From OCS155 cluster bacterium AG-422-J23 (GTDB lineage: Bacteria > Actinomycetota > Acidimicrobiia > Actinomarinales > Actinomarinaceae), in NCBI GenBank assembly GCA_003213625.1, contig QCMT01000001.1, forward strand, positions 305,568-369,567: 64,000 nucleotides of DNA. The letters run 5' to 3'. Under the pieces are notes generated by a model. That model saw nothing but the letters and a program-made list of their open reading frames with translations, had not been told where the DNA came from and did not search any database. Both the position numbers and the translations under genes were made by a program. Shown here in pieces: positions 51,950 to 61,859 of the stretch; positions within the stretch are counted from its first letter, which is position 1; each line of letters begins with the position of its first letter.

Positions 51950-52286
51950 TTATTGTTCCAATAATCTTATTTATTCTATCGATATCATCAAATGAATTAT
52001 CTAGTTCAAATGTAATTGATGGGACATATTTAGTTTTCATTTCTTTTGAAAGTACTCTTTGAATCTTCTGTTTACTTCTTGCTAGAGAGTTATTAAGTGA
52101 TGATTTATTATTTTCAATTGAAGAGACAAGTACGGTGGTTTTTTTCAAATCTGGTGAAGTCGATACATATGTAACAGTTGCTTTATTTAGAACTGGATCA
52201 GAACTATTTAAAAAACAATCAGAAACAATTTGTTGAATCATTGGATTGATTCTGTTTATTCTTCCACCTCTTACGTTCTTATCCAT
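51939..52286 (-). CDS. rbfA: Ribosome-binding factor A
   Basis: A 115-residue RbfA, a KH-like 30S maturation factor acting on the 16S 5' helix. The VSDCFLNSSDPVL, TVTYVSTSPDLKKTTVLVS and VPSITFELDNSFDDIDRINKII pieces are recognisable. It follows infB by a few bases and overlaps nrnA, as expected for the nusA-infB operon. Confidence 0.95.
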   Translation of the reverse strand: MDKNVRGGRINRINPMIQQIVSDCFLNSSDPVLNKATVTYVSTSPDLKKTTVLVSSIENNKSSLNNSLARSKQKIQRVLSKEMKTKYVPSITFELDNSFDDIDRINKIIGTINEN

Positions 52287-52291
52287 AAGAT

Positions 52292-54325
52292 TTAGACTGC
52301 AACTTCTCCCAAGATTTCAATAACGTCACCTTGTTTGATATCTTTATAATCAGATAAGCCAATACCACACTCAAGACCTTCATTTACGCTTTCTACATCG
52401 TCCTTAAATCTTCTCAAAGAAACGATATTGCCTTCGTATATTACAACTCCATCTCTTAGCAATCTAGCTTTAGCTCCGAGTTCAACTCTACCCTCTGAAA
52501 CAACTGATCCTGCTACAACACCGACTTTTGGAGCTTTAAATGTTGTTTTGACATCAACCATACCTATTACAGACTCCTCAGTTCTTAAAGTAAGTTCACC
52601 AACTACTGCTTCGCTTATGTCATCTATTAATTCATAGATTATGTTGTATGTTCTAATATCAATACCTTTACTTTGGCCCATATTTCTAGCTTGACTATCA
52701 GGTCTAACATTGAACCCAACAATCATTGAACCTGTAGCACTAGCTAAATCTACATCAGACAATACGATACCTCCAACAGCAGCGTGTACAATCTGAATAC
52801 TTACATCACCATCAGAAAGTTTTAAAAGACTGTCTTTTATAGCTTCAACAGAACCATTTGTATCAGCTTTAACAATTATATTTATAGTATTTAATTCACC
52901 TTCTTGAAGTAATTGCATCATCTCTGATACACGAGATTCCACTGTGTAAGCAGTATCATCAAATTGTTTTAATTTATTTTGATTTTCTTCAGCCTTGTTT
53001 TTCGCAGTTTTTTGATTCTTTGCAGCAACAAATTGGTCTCCAGCAATGGGGGATGTGTCCCATCCAATAATGTCAGCAGGAGAACCAGGAGCTACTGATT
53101 TTAAAGTCACTCCATTATGATCAAACAGGGACTTAACTCTACAAAACGCTCCACCAGCATAAATAAAGTCACCAGCTTTAAGTGTTCCTCTTTTTACAAT
53201 TACAGTAGCGACGTTACCTTTGCCAACTTCCATCCTTGATTCAATTATGAAGCCAGATGGATCAGCTTCGTAGTTACTTTTTAATTCTTCGATCTCGGCT
53301 ACCAAATTTAATGTTTCTAATAAATCATCTATACCGTCACCGGTAGTTGCTGAAATCTCAACGACTGGAATGTCGCCTCCTAAATCTTCAGATACTACTT
53401 CGTATTTTGTAAGGTCAGCTTTAACTAGTGTTGGATTTGCTTCGGGCAGATCACATTTATTTATTGCTACAACCATTGGTACATCTGCAGCTTTTGTATG
53501 ATTAATTGCTTCTATTGTTTGAGGCATTATTCCATCATCTGCAGCAACAACAAGAATTACTATATCTGTTACATCTGCTCCCCTGGCTCTCATTTGGGTA
53601 AAAGCTTCATGGCCTGGAGTATCTATAAAAGTAACACTTCCTGATTCATTAGTTACATTGTATGCACCAACATGTTGTGTAATTCCACCGGCTTCACCAG
53701 AAGCAACTTTTTCTTTTCTTATATAATCTAACAAACTCGTTTTTCCGTGGTCAACATGACCCATAACAGTTATGATTGCAGGTCTTGTTTTCAATGAATC
53801 TGGGTCATCTTCAAACTTCTCAGATTCAATTATGTCTGATCTTTTTATTTCTACTTTTTCGACAAACTCTGGTATTGCATTATATTTTTCAAAAAGTTTT
53901 TCAATCTCATCATTATTTAATGTAGAAGTAAGTGACTGCATTATGCCAAGAGACATCAAATCTGCAACAACTGTAGTGGCATCAAGTTCAAATATAGATG
54001 CTATTTCCTCTGGAGTAGATCCTTCTGTAACTTCAATTATGTTTATATCTATATTTTCAGCTTCATCAATTGTTTCATCTTCTTCAATAACTTTATCCTC
54101 TTCTGTAAGAGTGACTTCCTCGTTAATTTCAACATTTATTTCTTCTTCAATGACTTGCTCTGAAGATTCTTCTGCAAAAGCCAGTTTTAACAATTCTTCA
54201 TCTTCTGGTATTAATCCTGATGATGCTGTTTTAACTTCAAAACCTAATTCTTTTGCTTTATGAAGGACGTCAGCTGATGCAATATCAAGCTCTTTAGCTA
54301 TTTGGTGAATACGTTTTTTTGCCAT
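52292..54325 (-). CDS. infB: Translation initiation factor IF-2
   Basis: A 677-residue IF-2. The N-terminal IF2_N domain ([11 protein letters not shown]) is followed by a short acidic linker; the G domain has [12 protein letters not shown] (G1), GITQHVG (G2), DTPGHEAF (G3), NKCD (G4) and SATTGDG (G5), then the beta-barrel and C1/C2 domains that bind fMet-tRNA. The variable N-terminal region is much shorter than in most actinobacteria (often over 900 residues in total), which fits a compact genome. Confidence 0.97.
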   Translation of the reverse strand: MAKKRIHQIAKELDIASADVLHKAKELGFEVKTASSGLIPEDEELLKLAFAEESSEQVIEEEINVEINEEVTLTEEDKVIEEDETIDEAENIDINIIEVTEGSTPEEIASIFELDATTVVADLMSLGIMQSLTSTLNNDEIEKLFEKYNAIPEFVEKVEIKRSDIIESEKFEDDPDSLKTRPAIITVMGHVDHGKTSLLDYIRKEKVASGEAGGITQHVGAYNVTNESGSVTFIDTPGHEAFTQMRARGADVTDIVILVVAADDGIMPQTIEAINHTKAADVPMVVAINKCDLPEANPTLVKADLTKYEVVSEDLGGDIPVVEISATTGDGIDDLLETLNLVAEIEELKSNYEADPSGFIIESRMEVGKGNVATVIVKRGTLKAGDFIYAGGAFCRVKSLFDHNGVTLKSVAPGSPADIIGWDTSPIAGDQFVAAKNQKTAKNKAEENQNKLKQFDDTAYTVESRVSEMMQLLQEGELNTINIIVKADTNGSVEAIKDSLLKLSDGDVSIQIVHAAVGGIVLSDVDLASATGSMIVGFNVRPDSQARNMGQSKGIDIRTYNIIYELIDDISEAVVGELTLRTEESVIGMVDVKTTFKAPKVGVVAGSVVSEGRVELGAKARLLRDGVVIYEGNIVSLRRFKDDVESVNEGLECGIGLSDYKDIKQGDVIEILGEVAV

Positions 54326-54330
54326 TTAAT

Positions 54331-55350
54331 CTATTCTTCTTCTTTTGTAGGCTCTTCCTCCTCAGGAGGTGAATCTCCTAAACCTTCAATATCGATTTTA
54401 TAACCAGTTAATTTGGCTGCGAGACGGGCATTTTGTCCTTCTTTCCCAATAGCAAGTGAAAGTTGACTATCTTTTACAATTACTTTTGCTGATTTTGTAT
54501 CCTCATCAAGAATAACTTCATCAATGTCAGCTGGGCCAAGCGCTTCAATTATGAACCTAACTTTATCTTCTCTCCACTCAACAACATCTAATTTTTCACC
54601 TTTAAGTTCATTAACTATTTGCCTTACTCTGGAACCACGAGAACCAACACATGCACCTTTTGGATCAACATTTGGATCATTTGAAAATACAGCAATCTTT
54701 GTTCTACTTCCAGCTTCCCTTGCAATAGCACGTAGTTCAACAGTTCCGTCTGTTAATTCTGGAACTTCTAATTCCAACATTCTTTGTACAAATTCTGCTC
54801 TGTTTCTACTGACAACAATAGGTATACCTTTTGATTCAGTTCTTATCTCAGTAATTAATGCTTTTATTCGGTTCCCTCTTTCAAGACGTTCAAAAGGTAT
54901 CCGCTCACTAGATGGGATGACAGCTTCTGCATCTTGTAAATCAATTATTGTTTGGTTAAACCTTGGATCAAATTGAGTAACAATACCTGTAATTAACTCA
55001 CCCTCTCTACCAATATAAGCGTCAAGTACAGTAGCTCTTTTAGCATCTCTTACTTTTGTTGACATCATTTGTTTAAATGATTGTGCAGCTATTCTTCCAA
55101 AGTCTGAATCACTTATATCTGGCTCCCATTCTTTTATTACATTTCCATCAACATCAAGCTCTTGAGCATATACAGTTATTTCACCACTATCAGGATCTAA
55201 AGTAACTCTTGCTTCTTCGGCAGCTCCAGGAATTCTCATATAAGCTGACCTGAATGCTGATACTAAAGCTTCATACATACTATCTACATCGACACCTTTA
55301 TCTAAAGCAAGAGATTCTATTGCTTGCTTGATATCACTTCCTAATCTCAT
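54331..55350 (-). CDS. nusA: Transcription termination/antitermination protein NusA
   Basis: A 339-residue NusA: N-terminal RNA polymerase-binding domain, S1 domain (GELITGIVTQFDPRFNQTIIDL), and two KH domains (DPKGACVGSRGSRVRQIVNELKGEKLDVV and IGKEGQNARLAAKLTGYKIDIE). The C-terminal acidic repeats of E. coli NusA are missing, as is usual in actinobacteria. It lies between rimP and infB in the standard operon. Confidence 0.97.
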   Translation of the reverse strand: MRLGSDIKQAIESLALDKGVDVDSMYEALVSAFRSAYMRIPGAAEEARVTLDPDSGEITVYAQELDVDGNVIKEWEPDISDSDFGRIAAQSFKQMMSTKVRDAKRATVLDAYIGREGELITGIVTQFDPRFNQTIIDLQDAEAVIPSSERIPFERLERGNRIKALITEIRTESKGIPIVVSRNRAEFVQRMLELEVPELTDGTVELRAIAREAGSRTKIAVFSNDPNVDPKGACVGSRGSRVRQIVNELKGEKLDVVEWREDKVRFIIEALGPADIDEVILDEDTKSAKVIVKDSQLSLAIGKEGQNARLAAKLTGYKIDIEGLGDSPPEEEEPTKEEE

Positions 55351-55357
55351 ATTTACC

Positions 55358-55831
55358 TCAACTTTTTACTTTTTGCCTAAATTTATTAAATCTAATCTTT
55401 GCTTTCTTAATATTTTCGTATTCAAAATTATGAGTCAGTCCATCATTTAAAATCTCAACATCTTCTTCATTTATATTTACTAAGTTTCCAATGAATGTGT
55501 ACTCTCCATTCTTGGGATTAATGAGATTAACTTTTATTTCTTCATTTAGAGCTAGTTCAAAATGTCTTTTTGTTTTTAAAGAGCGCTCAATACCTGGACT
55601 AGAAAGAATTAATTCATACGTCCCTTTTTCAAGCCCTATATCTTCAAGTAGTCTTTGTATTTGATAATTGAGTCTTTCAAAGGTACTCAATTCCTGCTCT
55701 TCTTGTGAGAAGATAAATATCTCAACTTTAGAGATAGACTCATTGCCTGCAATGTTTAAATCATATAATTCAAGATTTTCTGTTTCCAAATATGTTGAAA
55801 TAGCAAGGGAGATGTCATTTTTGATAACCAC
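55358..55831 (-). CDS. rimP: Ribosome maturation factor RimP
   Basis: A 157-residue RimP, needed for 30S maturation. The ELYDLNIAGNESISKVEIFI, NYQIQRLLEDI and LILSSPGIERSLKTKRHFE parts match the family. The start is taken as GTG at 55831 because it has a perfect Shine-Dalgarno (GGAGGTGA) six bases upstream. An in-frame GTG at 55873 and ATG at 55849 would put a transcription terminator inside the coding region. It is the first gene of the rimP-nusA-infB operon. Confidence 0.9.
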   Translation of the reverse strand: MVIKNDISLAISTYLETENLELYDLNIAGNESISKVEIFIFSQEEQELSTFERLNYQIQRLLEDIGLEKGTYELILSSPGIERSLKTKRHFELALNEEIKVNLINPKNGEYTFIGNLVNINEEDVEILNDGLTHNFEYENIKKAKIRFNKFRQKVKS

Positions 55832-55835
55832 TTGA

Positions 55836-55843
55836 TCACCTCC
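55836..55843 (-). promoter_or_regulatory. Strong Shine-Dalgarno deciding the rimP start
   Basis: On the minus strand GGAGGTGA, complementary to the 16S 3' end, lies at correct spacing before the GTG at 55831. It is the clearest ribosome binding site in this part of the window and settles the rimP start. Confidence 0.85.
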
Positions 55844-55847
55844 ATTC

Positions 55848-55874
55848 ATAAAAAAAGTGGGTTTTGAACCCACT
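55848..55874 (-). terminator. Intrinsic terminator between proS and rimP
   Basis: On the minus strand an 8-bp perfect stem AGTGGGTT/AACCCACT with a 3-base loop is followed by seven Ts. It ends transcription from proS before the rimP operon; the same run of T lies just before the rimP Shine-Dalgarno. Confidence 0.85.
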
Positions 55875-55934
55875 ATTTTGTAGTTAAGTTGTTATATCAA
55901 TTTTAACTTAAATCTGATTTAAGATAAGGAATTT

Positions 55935-57359
55935 TTAATAAGCTTTAGAAAATATAGCGAAATTTCCATTTTCAGAATCAGAATTAACTGCTTTTTCTGA
56001 ATCAGTATTTTCTAAAGGATAACATCTAAGGGTTGCGCTAGTCTCTTCTTTAATTTTTAATTCATCTTCCTTATTTTCCTTCCAAAAACAAGATACAAAA
56101 CCTTTTTTACTGTTTAATACTTCTATTAATTCGCTAAAAGATTCAACATGAGTCGTATTTTCTTTAAGAGTATTTTCAGAATTTTTATATAAGTTATCTT
56201 GAATTTCATCAAGAAGTGTTTTTATAGTATTTTGAACGTCATCCATAGGGTATGAATTTTTGGACTCATCATCTCTTCTAGAAACAAGGATTGTATTTTT
56301 TTCTATATCTTTAGGTCCTACCTCAACTCTCAATGGAACCCCTTTCTGTTCCCACTCATTAAATTTAAAACCTGGTGAAACTTCTGATCTATCATCAATG
56401 ATTACTCTAAATTCACTAAGAGAGTCGTTTAATAGATTTACAACTTTCATTACTGAATCTTTATCTTTGTCATTTGGGATTATCGGAACGATGACTATTT
56501 GATGAGGAGCCAATTTAGGTGGAAGTTTTAGTCCTTTATCATCTCCATGAGCCATAATTATCATACCTACCAATCTTGTGCTCACTCCCCAACTAGTTTG
56601 ATACGGATGTTGTAATTCATTATTCTCATCAGAAAATGTAATATCAAATGCTTTGGAAAAGTTTTGTCCTAATTCATGAGAGGTTCCTGCTTGAAGTGCT
56701 TTCATGTCATTCATCATTGCTTCAATTGAATACGTTGTTGTAGCGCCAGCAAATTTTTCTATATCTGACTTTGTCCCTTTGATAACAGATACAGCTGCTG
56801 CTTGTTTTGCGAACTCTTCATATATATCAAGCATTTGTAATGCTTCTTCTTTAGCTTCATCAATCGTTGCATGAGCAGTGTGCCCCTCTTGCCATAGAAA
56901 TTCTGATGTCCTTAAAAATAGTCTTGTTCTCATTTCCCATCTGACGACATTTGACCATTGGTTTATAAGCATAGGTAGATCTCTATGGCTTGATATCCAC
57001 TTTGCGAACATATGGTTTATTATCGTTTCAGAAGTAGGTCTAACAATTAATGGTTCCTCTAATTCTTTACCACCAGCATGTGTAACAGTTGCTAACTCTG
57101 GAGAAAAGCCTTCAACATGTTCAGCTTCTTTTTCTATAAATGATTTGGGAATAAACATTGGAAAATACGCATTTTTATGACCTGTCTCTTTAAATCTTTT
57201 ATCTAAGTAAGACTGTATATTTTCCCATATCGCGTAACCATAAGGTTTAATAACCATAGTTCCTTTTACAGGTGAATAATCGGCAAGATCAGCTAGTTGT
57301 ACAATTTCGGTATACCATTGATTAAAATCTTCAGACATGGGGGTCAGTTTTTTTACCAT
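55935..57359 (-). CDS. proS: Proline--tRNA ligase (archaeal/eukaryote-like short type)
   Basis: A 474-residue class II prolyl-tRNA synthetase. Class II motifs are visible: PMFIPKSF (motif 1 region), LIVRPTSETIINHMFAKW, RWEMRTRLFLRTSEFLWQEGHTAHAT (motif 2), and HELGQNFSKAFDITF with GWGVSTRLVG-like SWGVSTRLVG (motif 3). It lacks the editing domain inserted in the bacterial long type, so this is the ProS type 3 seen in archaea, eukaryotes and some bacteria. Located between ispG and the rimP operon. Confidence 0.96.
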   Translation of the reverse strand: MVKKLTPMSEDFNQWYTEIVQLADLADYSPVKGTMVIKPYGYAIWENIQSYLDKRFKETGHKNAYFPMFIPKSFIEKEAEHVEGFSPELATVTHAGGKELEEPLIVRPTSETIINHMFAKWISSHRDLPMLINQWSNVVRWEMRTRLFLRTSEFLWQEGHTAHATIDEAKEEALQMLDIYEEFAKQAAAVSVIKGTKSDIEKFAGATTTYSIEAMMNDMKALQAGTSHELGQNFSKAFDITFSDENNELQHPYQTSWGVSTRLVGMIIMAHGDDKGLKLPPKLAPHQIVIVPIIPNDKDKDSVMKVVNLLNDSLSEFRVIIDDRSEVSPGFKFNEWEQKGVPLRVEVGPKDIEKNTILVSRRDDESKNSYPMDDVQNTIKTLLDEIQDNLYKNSENTLKENTTHVESFSELIEVLNSKKGFVSCFWKENKEDELKIKEETSATLRCYPLENTDSEKAVNSDSENGNFAIFSKAY

Positions 57360-57380
57360 AGGTATATTCTATTACGTTAA

Positions 57381-58601
57381 CTAATCATTATCTTGTTTTG
57401 AAGTAATCTCAACAACTGATTTTTTTCTCTCCGTAAAGTTATTTATATCACCTTGAGAGTTTAATAAATCTTCAACATCTTTTTGAGCTAGTTCTGCTGC
57501 ATTATCATCTGCAGCTGCCAATCTAGATTCGATTCCTTCTTCTACAATCAAACGGGCTTCATCCAGTAAAGAAGTAACCATGTCTTTTTCATTTACAACT
57601 CTCACAACCTCACCACGTATAAACAAATGCCCCTTATTTTTTCCTGCAGCAATACCAATATCTGCTGATCTAGCCTCTCCGGGTCCATTAACTACGCAAC
57701 CCATAACAGCAACCTGAAGAGGTATATCTTCTTTATTCAATGCCTCTTGTGCTTCTTCAGCAACTTTAATAACATCAACTTCTGCCCTGCCGCAGCTTGG
57801 ACATGCAATCAAATCAAGAGAATTTCTCTCTCTGAGTCCTAAATATTCGAGTAACTGTCTACCACTTTTGGCTTCTTCTATAGGGTCAGCGGTTAATGAA
57901 TACCTTATTGTATCTCCAATCCCTTCATTTAATAATGTTGATATACCCGCCGTTGATTTTATAAGTCCTCCTGGAAGTGGGCCTGCTTCGGTTACCCCTA
58001 AATGTAAAGGGTACTCAACTTTCTCTGCAAGCAATCTGTATGACTCAATCATTAGTGGTACATTTGAATGTTTCACAGAAATCTTTATATTAAAGAAGTC
58101 AACATCCTCAAGGTACTTTAATTCTGTCATAGCTGACTCAACCAAAGCTTCAGGAGTAGCGTCTCCATATTTCTCAAGCAAATCTTTATCAAGTGATCCA
58201 CCATTTACCCCAATTCGAATTGGGATATTTGCACTTAATGCTGCTTTAGCTACTTCTTTAATCTGTGATTCTTTTCTAATGTTTCCAGGATTAAGTCTAA
58301 GCCCATCTACACCTGCATCAATTGCAGCAAGTGCTAACTTATACTGAAAATGTATGTCAGCAATAATAGGGACTGGACTTCTTTGGGTAATCTCAACAAG
58401 ACCTTCAGCAGCTTCAACCTCATTGCAAGTAACCCTGACAATGTCTGCTCCATTTGAGGCAATTTCATAAATCTGTGCAAGTGTTCCGTCTACATCTCTA
58501 GTCTTAGTAGTTGTCATAGACTGCACTGATATAGGGAAATTAGAACCAATTCCAACTTTACCTACTTGAATTTGAGAAGTTTTTCTTCTGTTGAAAATCA
58601 T
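57381..58601 (-). CDS. ispG: 4-hydroxy-3-methylbut-2-en-1-yl diphosphate synthase (flavodoxin type)
   Basis: A 406-residue IspG/GcpE, the penultimate enzyme of the MEP isoprenoid pathway, using a [4Fe-4S] cluster. NFPISVQSMTTT, ADIHFQYKLALAAIDAGVDGLRLNPGNI and the cluster cysteines in ACPSCGR and VMGCVVNGPGEA are clear. The C-terminal tail of about 30 charged residues is extra. It overlaps the rseP-like gene by 4 bases. The dxr gene often located nearby in actinobacteria is not in the window. Confidence 0.97.
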   Translation of the reverse strand: MIFNRRKTSQIQVGKVGIGSNFPISVQSMTTTKTRDVDGTLAQIYEIASNGADIVRVTCNEVEAAEGLVEITQRSPVPIIADIHFQYKLALAAIDAGVDGLRLNPGNIRKESQIKEVAKAALSANIPIRIGVNGGSLDKDLLEKYGDATPEALVESAMTELKYLEDVDFFNIKISVKHSNVPLMIESYRLLAEKVEYPLHLGVTEAGPLPGGLIKSTAGISTLLNEGIGDTIRYSLTADPIEEAKSGRQLLEYLGLRERNSLDLIACPSCGRAEVDVIKVAEEAQEALNKEDIPLQVAVMGCVVNGPGEARSADIGIAAGKNKGHLFIRGEVVRVVNEKDMVTSLLDEARLIVEEGIESRLAAADDNAAELAQKDVEDLLNSQGDINNFTERKKSVVEITSKQDND

Positions 58602-59698
58602 AAGTTAATTGGTTGTGTTATATCTAAATAAAATGCTGTTATTCCAATAAAAACAAATACAAAAATTACAACAGCTGCAACAGGGTAAAGTTTTTTATCT
58701 GATATTTTTTTCCCTGTTACTCCCTCTATCAAAGATAGCAAAACACGACCTCCATCTAAAGGTATCAAGGGAATTGCATTAAAAACGGCAAGAAAAACAT
58801 TAACAAAAGCAAGTAAGCTGAAAAGATTTATATATCCATTATCAGCAATTTGACTTCCAGCCTGGGCAAGGCCTATTGGACTTAATGGTCTAGCTTCGTC
58901 TGGAACAATTTCTCCAGAGTAAGTACCCAATAGTGTTCTTATATTATCTGGACTAAGTAAAGTAAATATTCCATCTACCGCCGCAACAGTCATTTCAATT
59001 TCTAAAGTAGTAGTAAATAATGCTGCATCTAAAATTCCAACATCTGTTTGTTGTATTACTGGTGAGACACCAAGATAACCAATTTCTGAACCATTGATGT
59101 CACGCGTTTCTAAAATTGCAGAAGTGAGGTAAATACTGTTTCCCCGAAGATATTTAATACTGACTTCTTGACCCGGATTAACTTCTATAATCGAAACTAG
59201 TTGATCCCAAGTCTCAACATCTTGACCATTAAATTGAATAATTGTATCTCCAGGTCTTAGACCAGCAGATTGGGAGGGAGAAATATCTTGTTGATTGATT
59301 GAATCACCTATCGTCTCAATGTTCAAGGTTGGCTGTGTAACTCCATTTGTAATAAAAATCGCAAATATCATAATCCAGGCTGTTAAAAAATTAACAATTA
59401 TCCCTGCAGAGGCAATAAAAAGTTTTGTCGTCCATTTTGAAGTATGAAACAATTCACTATCTTCATATCCTTCAACTTGCTCAGACTCATCCATGCCAGG
59501 TATCTTTACATATCCCCCGAATGGGATCCCTTTTAAACCATATTCTGTACCGTTTCGTTTAAAAGAAAATATTTTTGGACCAAAACCAACAAAAAACTCA
59601 GAAACAGCAACCTTAGAATATCTAGCAGCAAAATAATGGCCTGCTTCATGCATTACCACAAAAAAGGTAAGCATTAATATAGTCAATATCCCATTCAT
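58598..59698 (-). CDS. rseP: M50 site-2 protease RseP/Rip1-like
   Basis: A 366-residue intramembrane metalloprotease. The zinc motif HEAGHY is in the first membrane span (VVMHEAGHYFAARY), followed by GFGPKIFSF. A PDZ domain covers about residues 135-215 (AGLRPGDTIIQFNGQDVETWDQL), and the NAIPLIPLDGGRVL motif supplies the second active-site Asp. Such proteases cleave anti-sigma factors in regulated proteolysis. It lies between cdsA and ispG, a conserved location. Confidence 0.94.
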   Translation of the reverse strand: MNGILTILMLTFFVVMHEAGHYFAARYSKVAVSEFFVGFGPKIFSFKRNGTEYGLKGIPFGGYVKIPGMDESEQVEGYEDSELFHTSKWTTKLFIASAGIIVNFLTAWIMIFAIFITNGVTQPTLNIETIGDSINQQDISPSQSAGLRPGDTIIQFNGQDVETWDQLVSIIEVNPGQEVSIKYLRGNSIYLTSAILETRDINGSEIGYLGVSPVIQQTDVGILDAALFTTTLEIEMTVAAVDGIFTLLSPDNIRTLLGTYSGEIVPDEARPLSPIGLAQAGSQIADNGYINLFSLLAFVNVFLAVFNAIPLIPLDGGRVLLSLIEGVTGKKISDKKLYPVAAVVIFVFVFIGITAFYLDITQPINL

Positions 59699-59714
59699 AT
59701 ACTTATTATCTCAC

Positions 59715-60620
59715 TTAGAGATTTAAATAAAAAAATTGTAAAACAATTAAAAGGTAAGGAAAACTAATTAAATAAGAGTCAATTCTATCAAGTAAACCTC
59801 CATGCCCAGGAAATATAGTTCCAGAATCCTTAACATCAATTGATCGCTTAATCTTTGACATAAACAAATCACCAATAACTCCTAGAGAGATGAATACGAT
59901 TGAAACTAAAAATGAAGAAAGATAACTTTTATCAAGATTGATTGCAATATTCAAAGTCATAAATAAAGTTCCAATAAATAAACCAGCTAAAAATCCTTCT
60001 AAAGTTTTATTTGGTGATATATTTTCAGCAAGTTTTCTAGAACCAATTCTTTTACCAATTTCATACGCAAAAATATCAGATGTTGCAATTGCAATTATTG
60101 AAAGATAAACAAAAATCAATTCTTGAGATTTTAAAAGCCAACCTATTGATGCTATTCCTATTGAAAACCATGAATGAAAAACCATAGCGCTTCCAAACTT
60201 TTCATAAATTGAAAAATTTGTATAAAAACCTAAATAAATTATCAATCCAAGTGGAAATATGAAGTATGGAATAAATATGTTTGATAATTCATAAAAATAA
60301 ACAACTAATAATGGTGCGAGTGCTGAAAATAAAAGTAAAGGATATGGTATGAAAATACTATATTCAAATAGGTCAAACCATTCTTTAGCAGCGATGAATG
60401 CGACTAATACAAATAAGATAAAAGCACTTAGCTTAGATATAAAAAATAAGGAGAGAATTGCAAATAATATTACACCAGTAATGATTCGCTGATTTTTATT
60501 TTCATCATTAGCAGGCTCAACACTAGATACCTCATTATCCACCGGTAGCTCAACAACACCTGGCCAAAATGTTCCTTCTTCATCTGAAGAAAAAAAGAAT
60601 TTAAACTTCGAGTAACTCAT
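59715..60620 (-). CDS. cdsA: Phosphatidate cytidylyltransferase (CDP-diacylglycerol synthase)
   Basis: A 301-residue membrane enzyme making CDP-diacylglycerol from phosphatidate and CTP. The diagnostic C-terminal signature SKIKRSIDVKDSGTIFPGHGG followed by LLDRIDS is intact, after about eight spans. The first 50 residues form a soluble acidic extension before the first span. Its start overlaps the end of frr by 20 bases. Confidence 0.95.
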   Translation of the reverse strand: MSYSKFKFFFSSDEEGTFWPGVVELPVDNEVSSVEPANDENKNQRIITGVILFAILSLFFISKLSAFILFVLVAFIAAKEWFDLFEYSIFIPYPLLLFSALAPLLVVYFYELSNIFIPYFIFPLGLIIYLGFYTNFSIYEKFGSAMVFHSWFSIGIASIGWLLKSQELIFVYLSIIAIATSDIFAYEIGKRIGSRKLAENISPNKTLEGFLAGLFIGTLFMTLNIAINLDKSYLSSFLVSIVFISLGVIGDLFMSKIKRSIDVKDSGTIFPGHGGLLDRIDSYLISFPYLLIVLQFFYLNL

Positions 60621-61152
60621 TTTCTTTTATTTTATAAAGTTCATCAATTTTCTGGACAAACTTATCTGTTAGATCTTGTATCTGAGCTTCATATCTTTTC
60701 AAATCATCAGCTGGTAAATCATCTTTTAACTTTGAAAGCTGGTCAATTCCTGTTCTTCTATGTGACCTGATAGAAACTTTTGTATCTTCTGCAGCCTTTG
60801 AAGCTACTTTAGTTAATTCTTTCCTTCTTTCCTCAGACAAAGCAGGTATAGGAATCCTTATAATATCTCCATCAGTTGCAGGATTTAATCCTATATCTGC
60901 ATTTTGAATAGCTTTCTCAATCTCTTCAAATGAGTTTTTATCGAATGGTTGTACTACAAGCAGTCTAGGGTCTGGAACGCTTACAGATGCTAGTTGTTGA
61001 AGTGGTGTTTTTACACCATAATACTCGACCTGTATGCCAGTAACTAAACTTGGATTAGCTCTTCCAGTTCTAATTTTTCCAAACTCATCAATAAGATGCT
61101 CAATGGAGATCCCCATCTCTAGCTCAACTTCTGAAATGATATTATCTGCCAT
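60601..61152 (-). CDS. frr: Ribosome recycling factor
   Basis: A 183-residue RRF, which splits post-termination ribosomes with EF-G. The GRANPSLVTGIQVEYYG, PLQQLASVSVPDPRLLVVQPFD and LSEERRKELTKVASKAAEDTKVSIRSHRR segments are standard. It follows pyrH by two bases in the rpsB-tsf-pyrH-frr-cdsA block. Confidence 0.98.
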   Translation of the reverse strand: MADNIISEVELEMGISIEHLIDEFGKIRTGRANPSLVTGIQVEYYGVKTPLQQLASVSVPDPRLLVVQPFDKNSFEEIEKAIQNADIGLNPATDGDIIRIPIPALSEERRKELTKVASKAAEDTKVSIRSHRRTGIDQLSKLKDDLPADDLKRYEAQIQDLTDKFVQKIDELYKIKENELLEV

Positions 61153-61154
61153 AA

Positions 61155-61856
61155 TTACGAAATGATTGTTCCCATTTTTTCACCCTGTAAGACTTTAAAA
61201 ATATTTCCATCCTTTGTGCCATCAAAGACTCTTATAGGCATGTTATTTTCCTCACATAATGTTATTGCAGTTAAGTCCATTACTGAAAGTTTATTATCTA
61301 ATACTTCTTTGTATGTAAGTTGCTCATAAAGTTCAGCAGAAGAGTTTTTTTCAGGATCATCACTATAAACGCCATCAACTCGAGTTGATTTGAGAACTAT
61401 TTCAGCTTCAATTTCTGCTGCTCTCAAAGATGCGGCTGTGTCAGTCGTAAAATAAGGATTACCTGTACCAGCTGCAAAAATAACAACCCTACCCTTTTCA
61501 AGGTGTCTAATTGCTCGCAATCTTATGTATGGCTCTGCAACAGAGGTCATTGTGATTGCAGATTGAACTCTAGTATTTGTTCCATTTTTATCTAGTGCAT
61601 CCTTGAGGGCAATTGCGTTAATTACAGTAGCAAGCATACCCATATAATCAGCATTTGCTTGAGCCATGTTTTTCGCAGATTCGCTTACTCCTCTAAAAAA
61701 GTTTCCTCCGCCTACAACAATTCCAATTTGGACACCTGTTTCACTAGCTTTTGAAATTTCATCAGCAATTCTAGTTAATGTATTAGATTCAATACCAAAA
61801 TTAGTATCTTGATCTGCAAATGATTCTCCAGAAAGTTTAAGTAAAACTCTGGACAT
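61155..61856 (-). CDS. pyrH: Uridylate kinase
   Basis: A 233-residue UMP kinase. The [10 protein letters not shown] start, [29 protein letters not shown], and the [20 protein letters not shown] block identify it. It makes UDP for nucleotide synthesis. Lies 3 bases downstream of tsf. Confidence 0.98.
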   Translation of the reverse strand: MSRVLLKLSGESFADQDTNFGIESNTLTRIADEISKASETGVQIGIVVGGGNFFRGVSESAKNMAQANADYMGMLATVINAIALKDALDKNGTNTRVQSAITMTSVAEPYIRLRAIRHLEKGRVVIFAAGTGNPYFTTDTAASLRAAEIEAEIVLKSTRVDGVYSDDPEKNSSAELYEQLTYKEVLDNKLSVMDLTAITLCEENNMPIRVFDGTKDGNIFKVLQGEKMGTIIS

Positions 61857-61859
61857 GTT

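Noticed and set aside
53772..54263. 163-codon plus-strand ORF over infB
   Set aside because: Low-complexity Ser-rich antisense shadow of the acidic linker of IF-2.
55832..55873. N-terminal extension of rimP to GTG 55873
   Set aside because: It would encode the proS terminator hairpin and T-run; the GTG at 55831 has a perfect Shine-Dalgarno.
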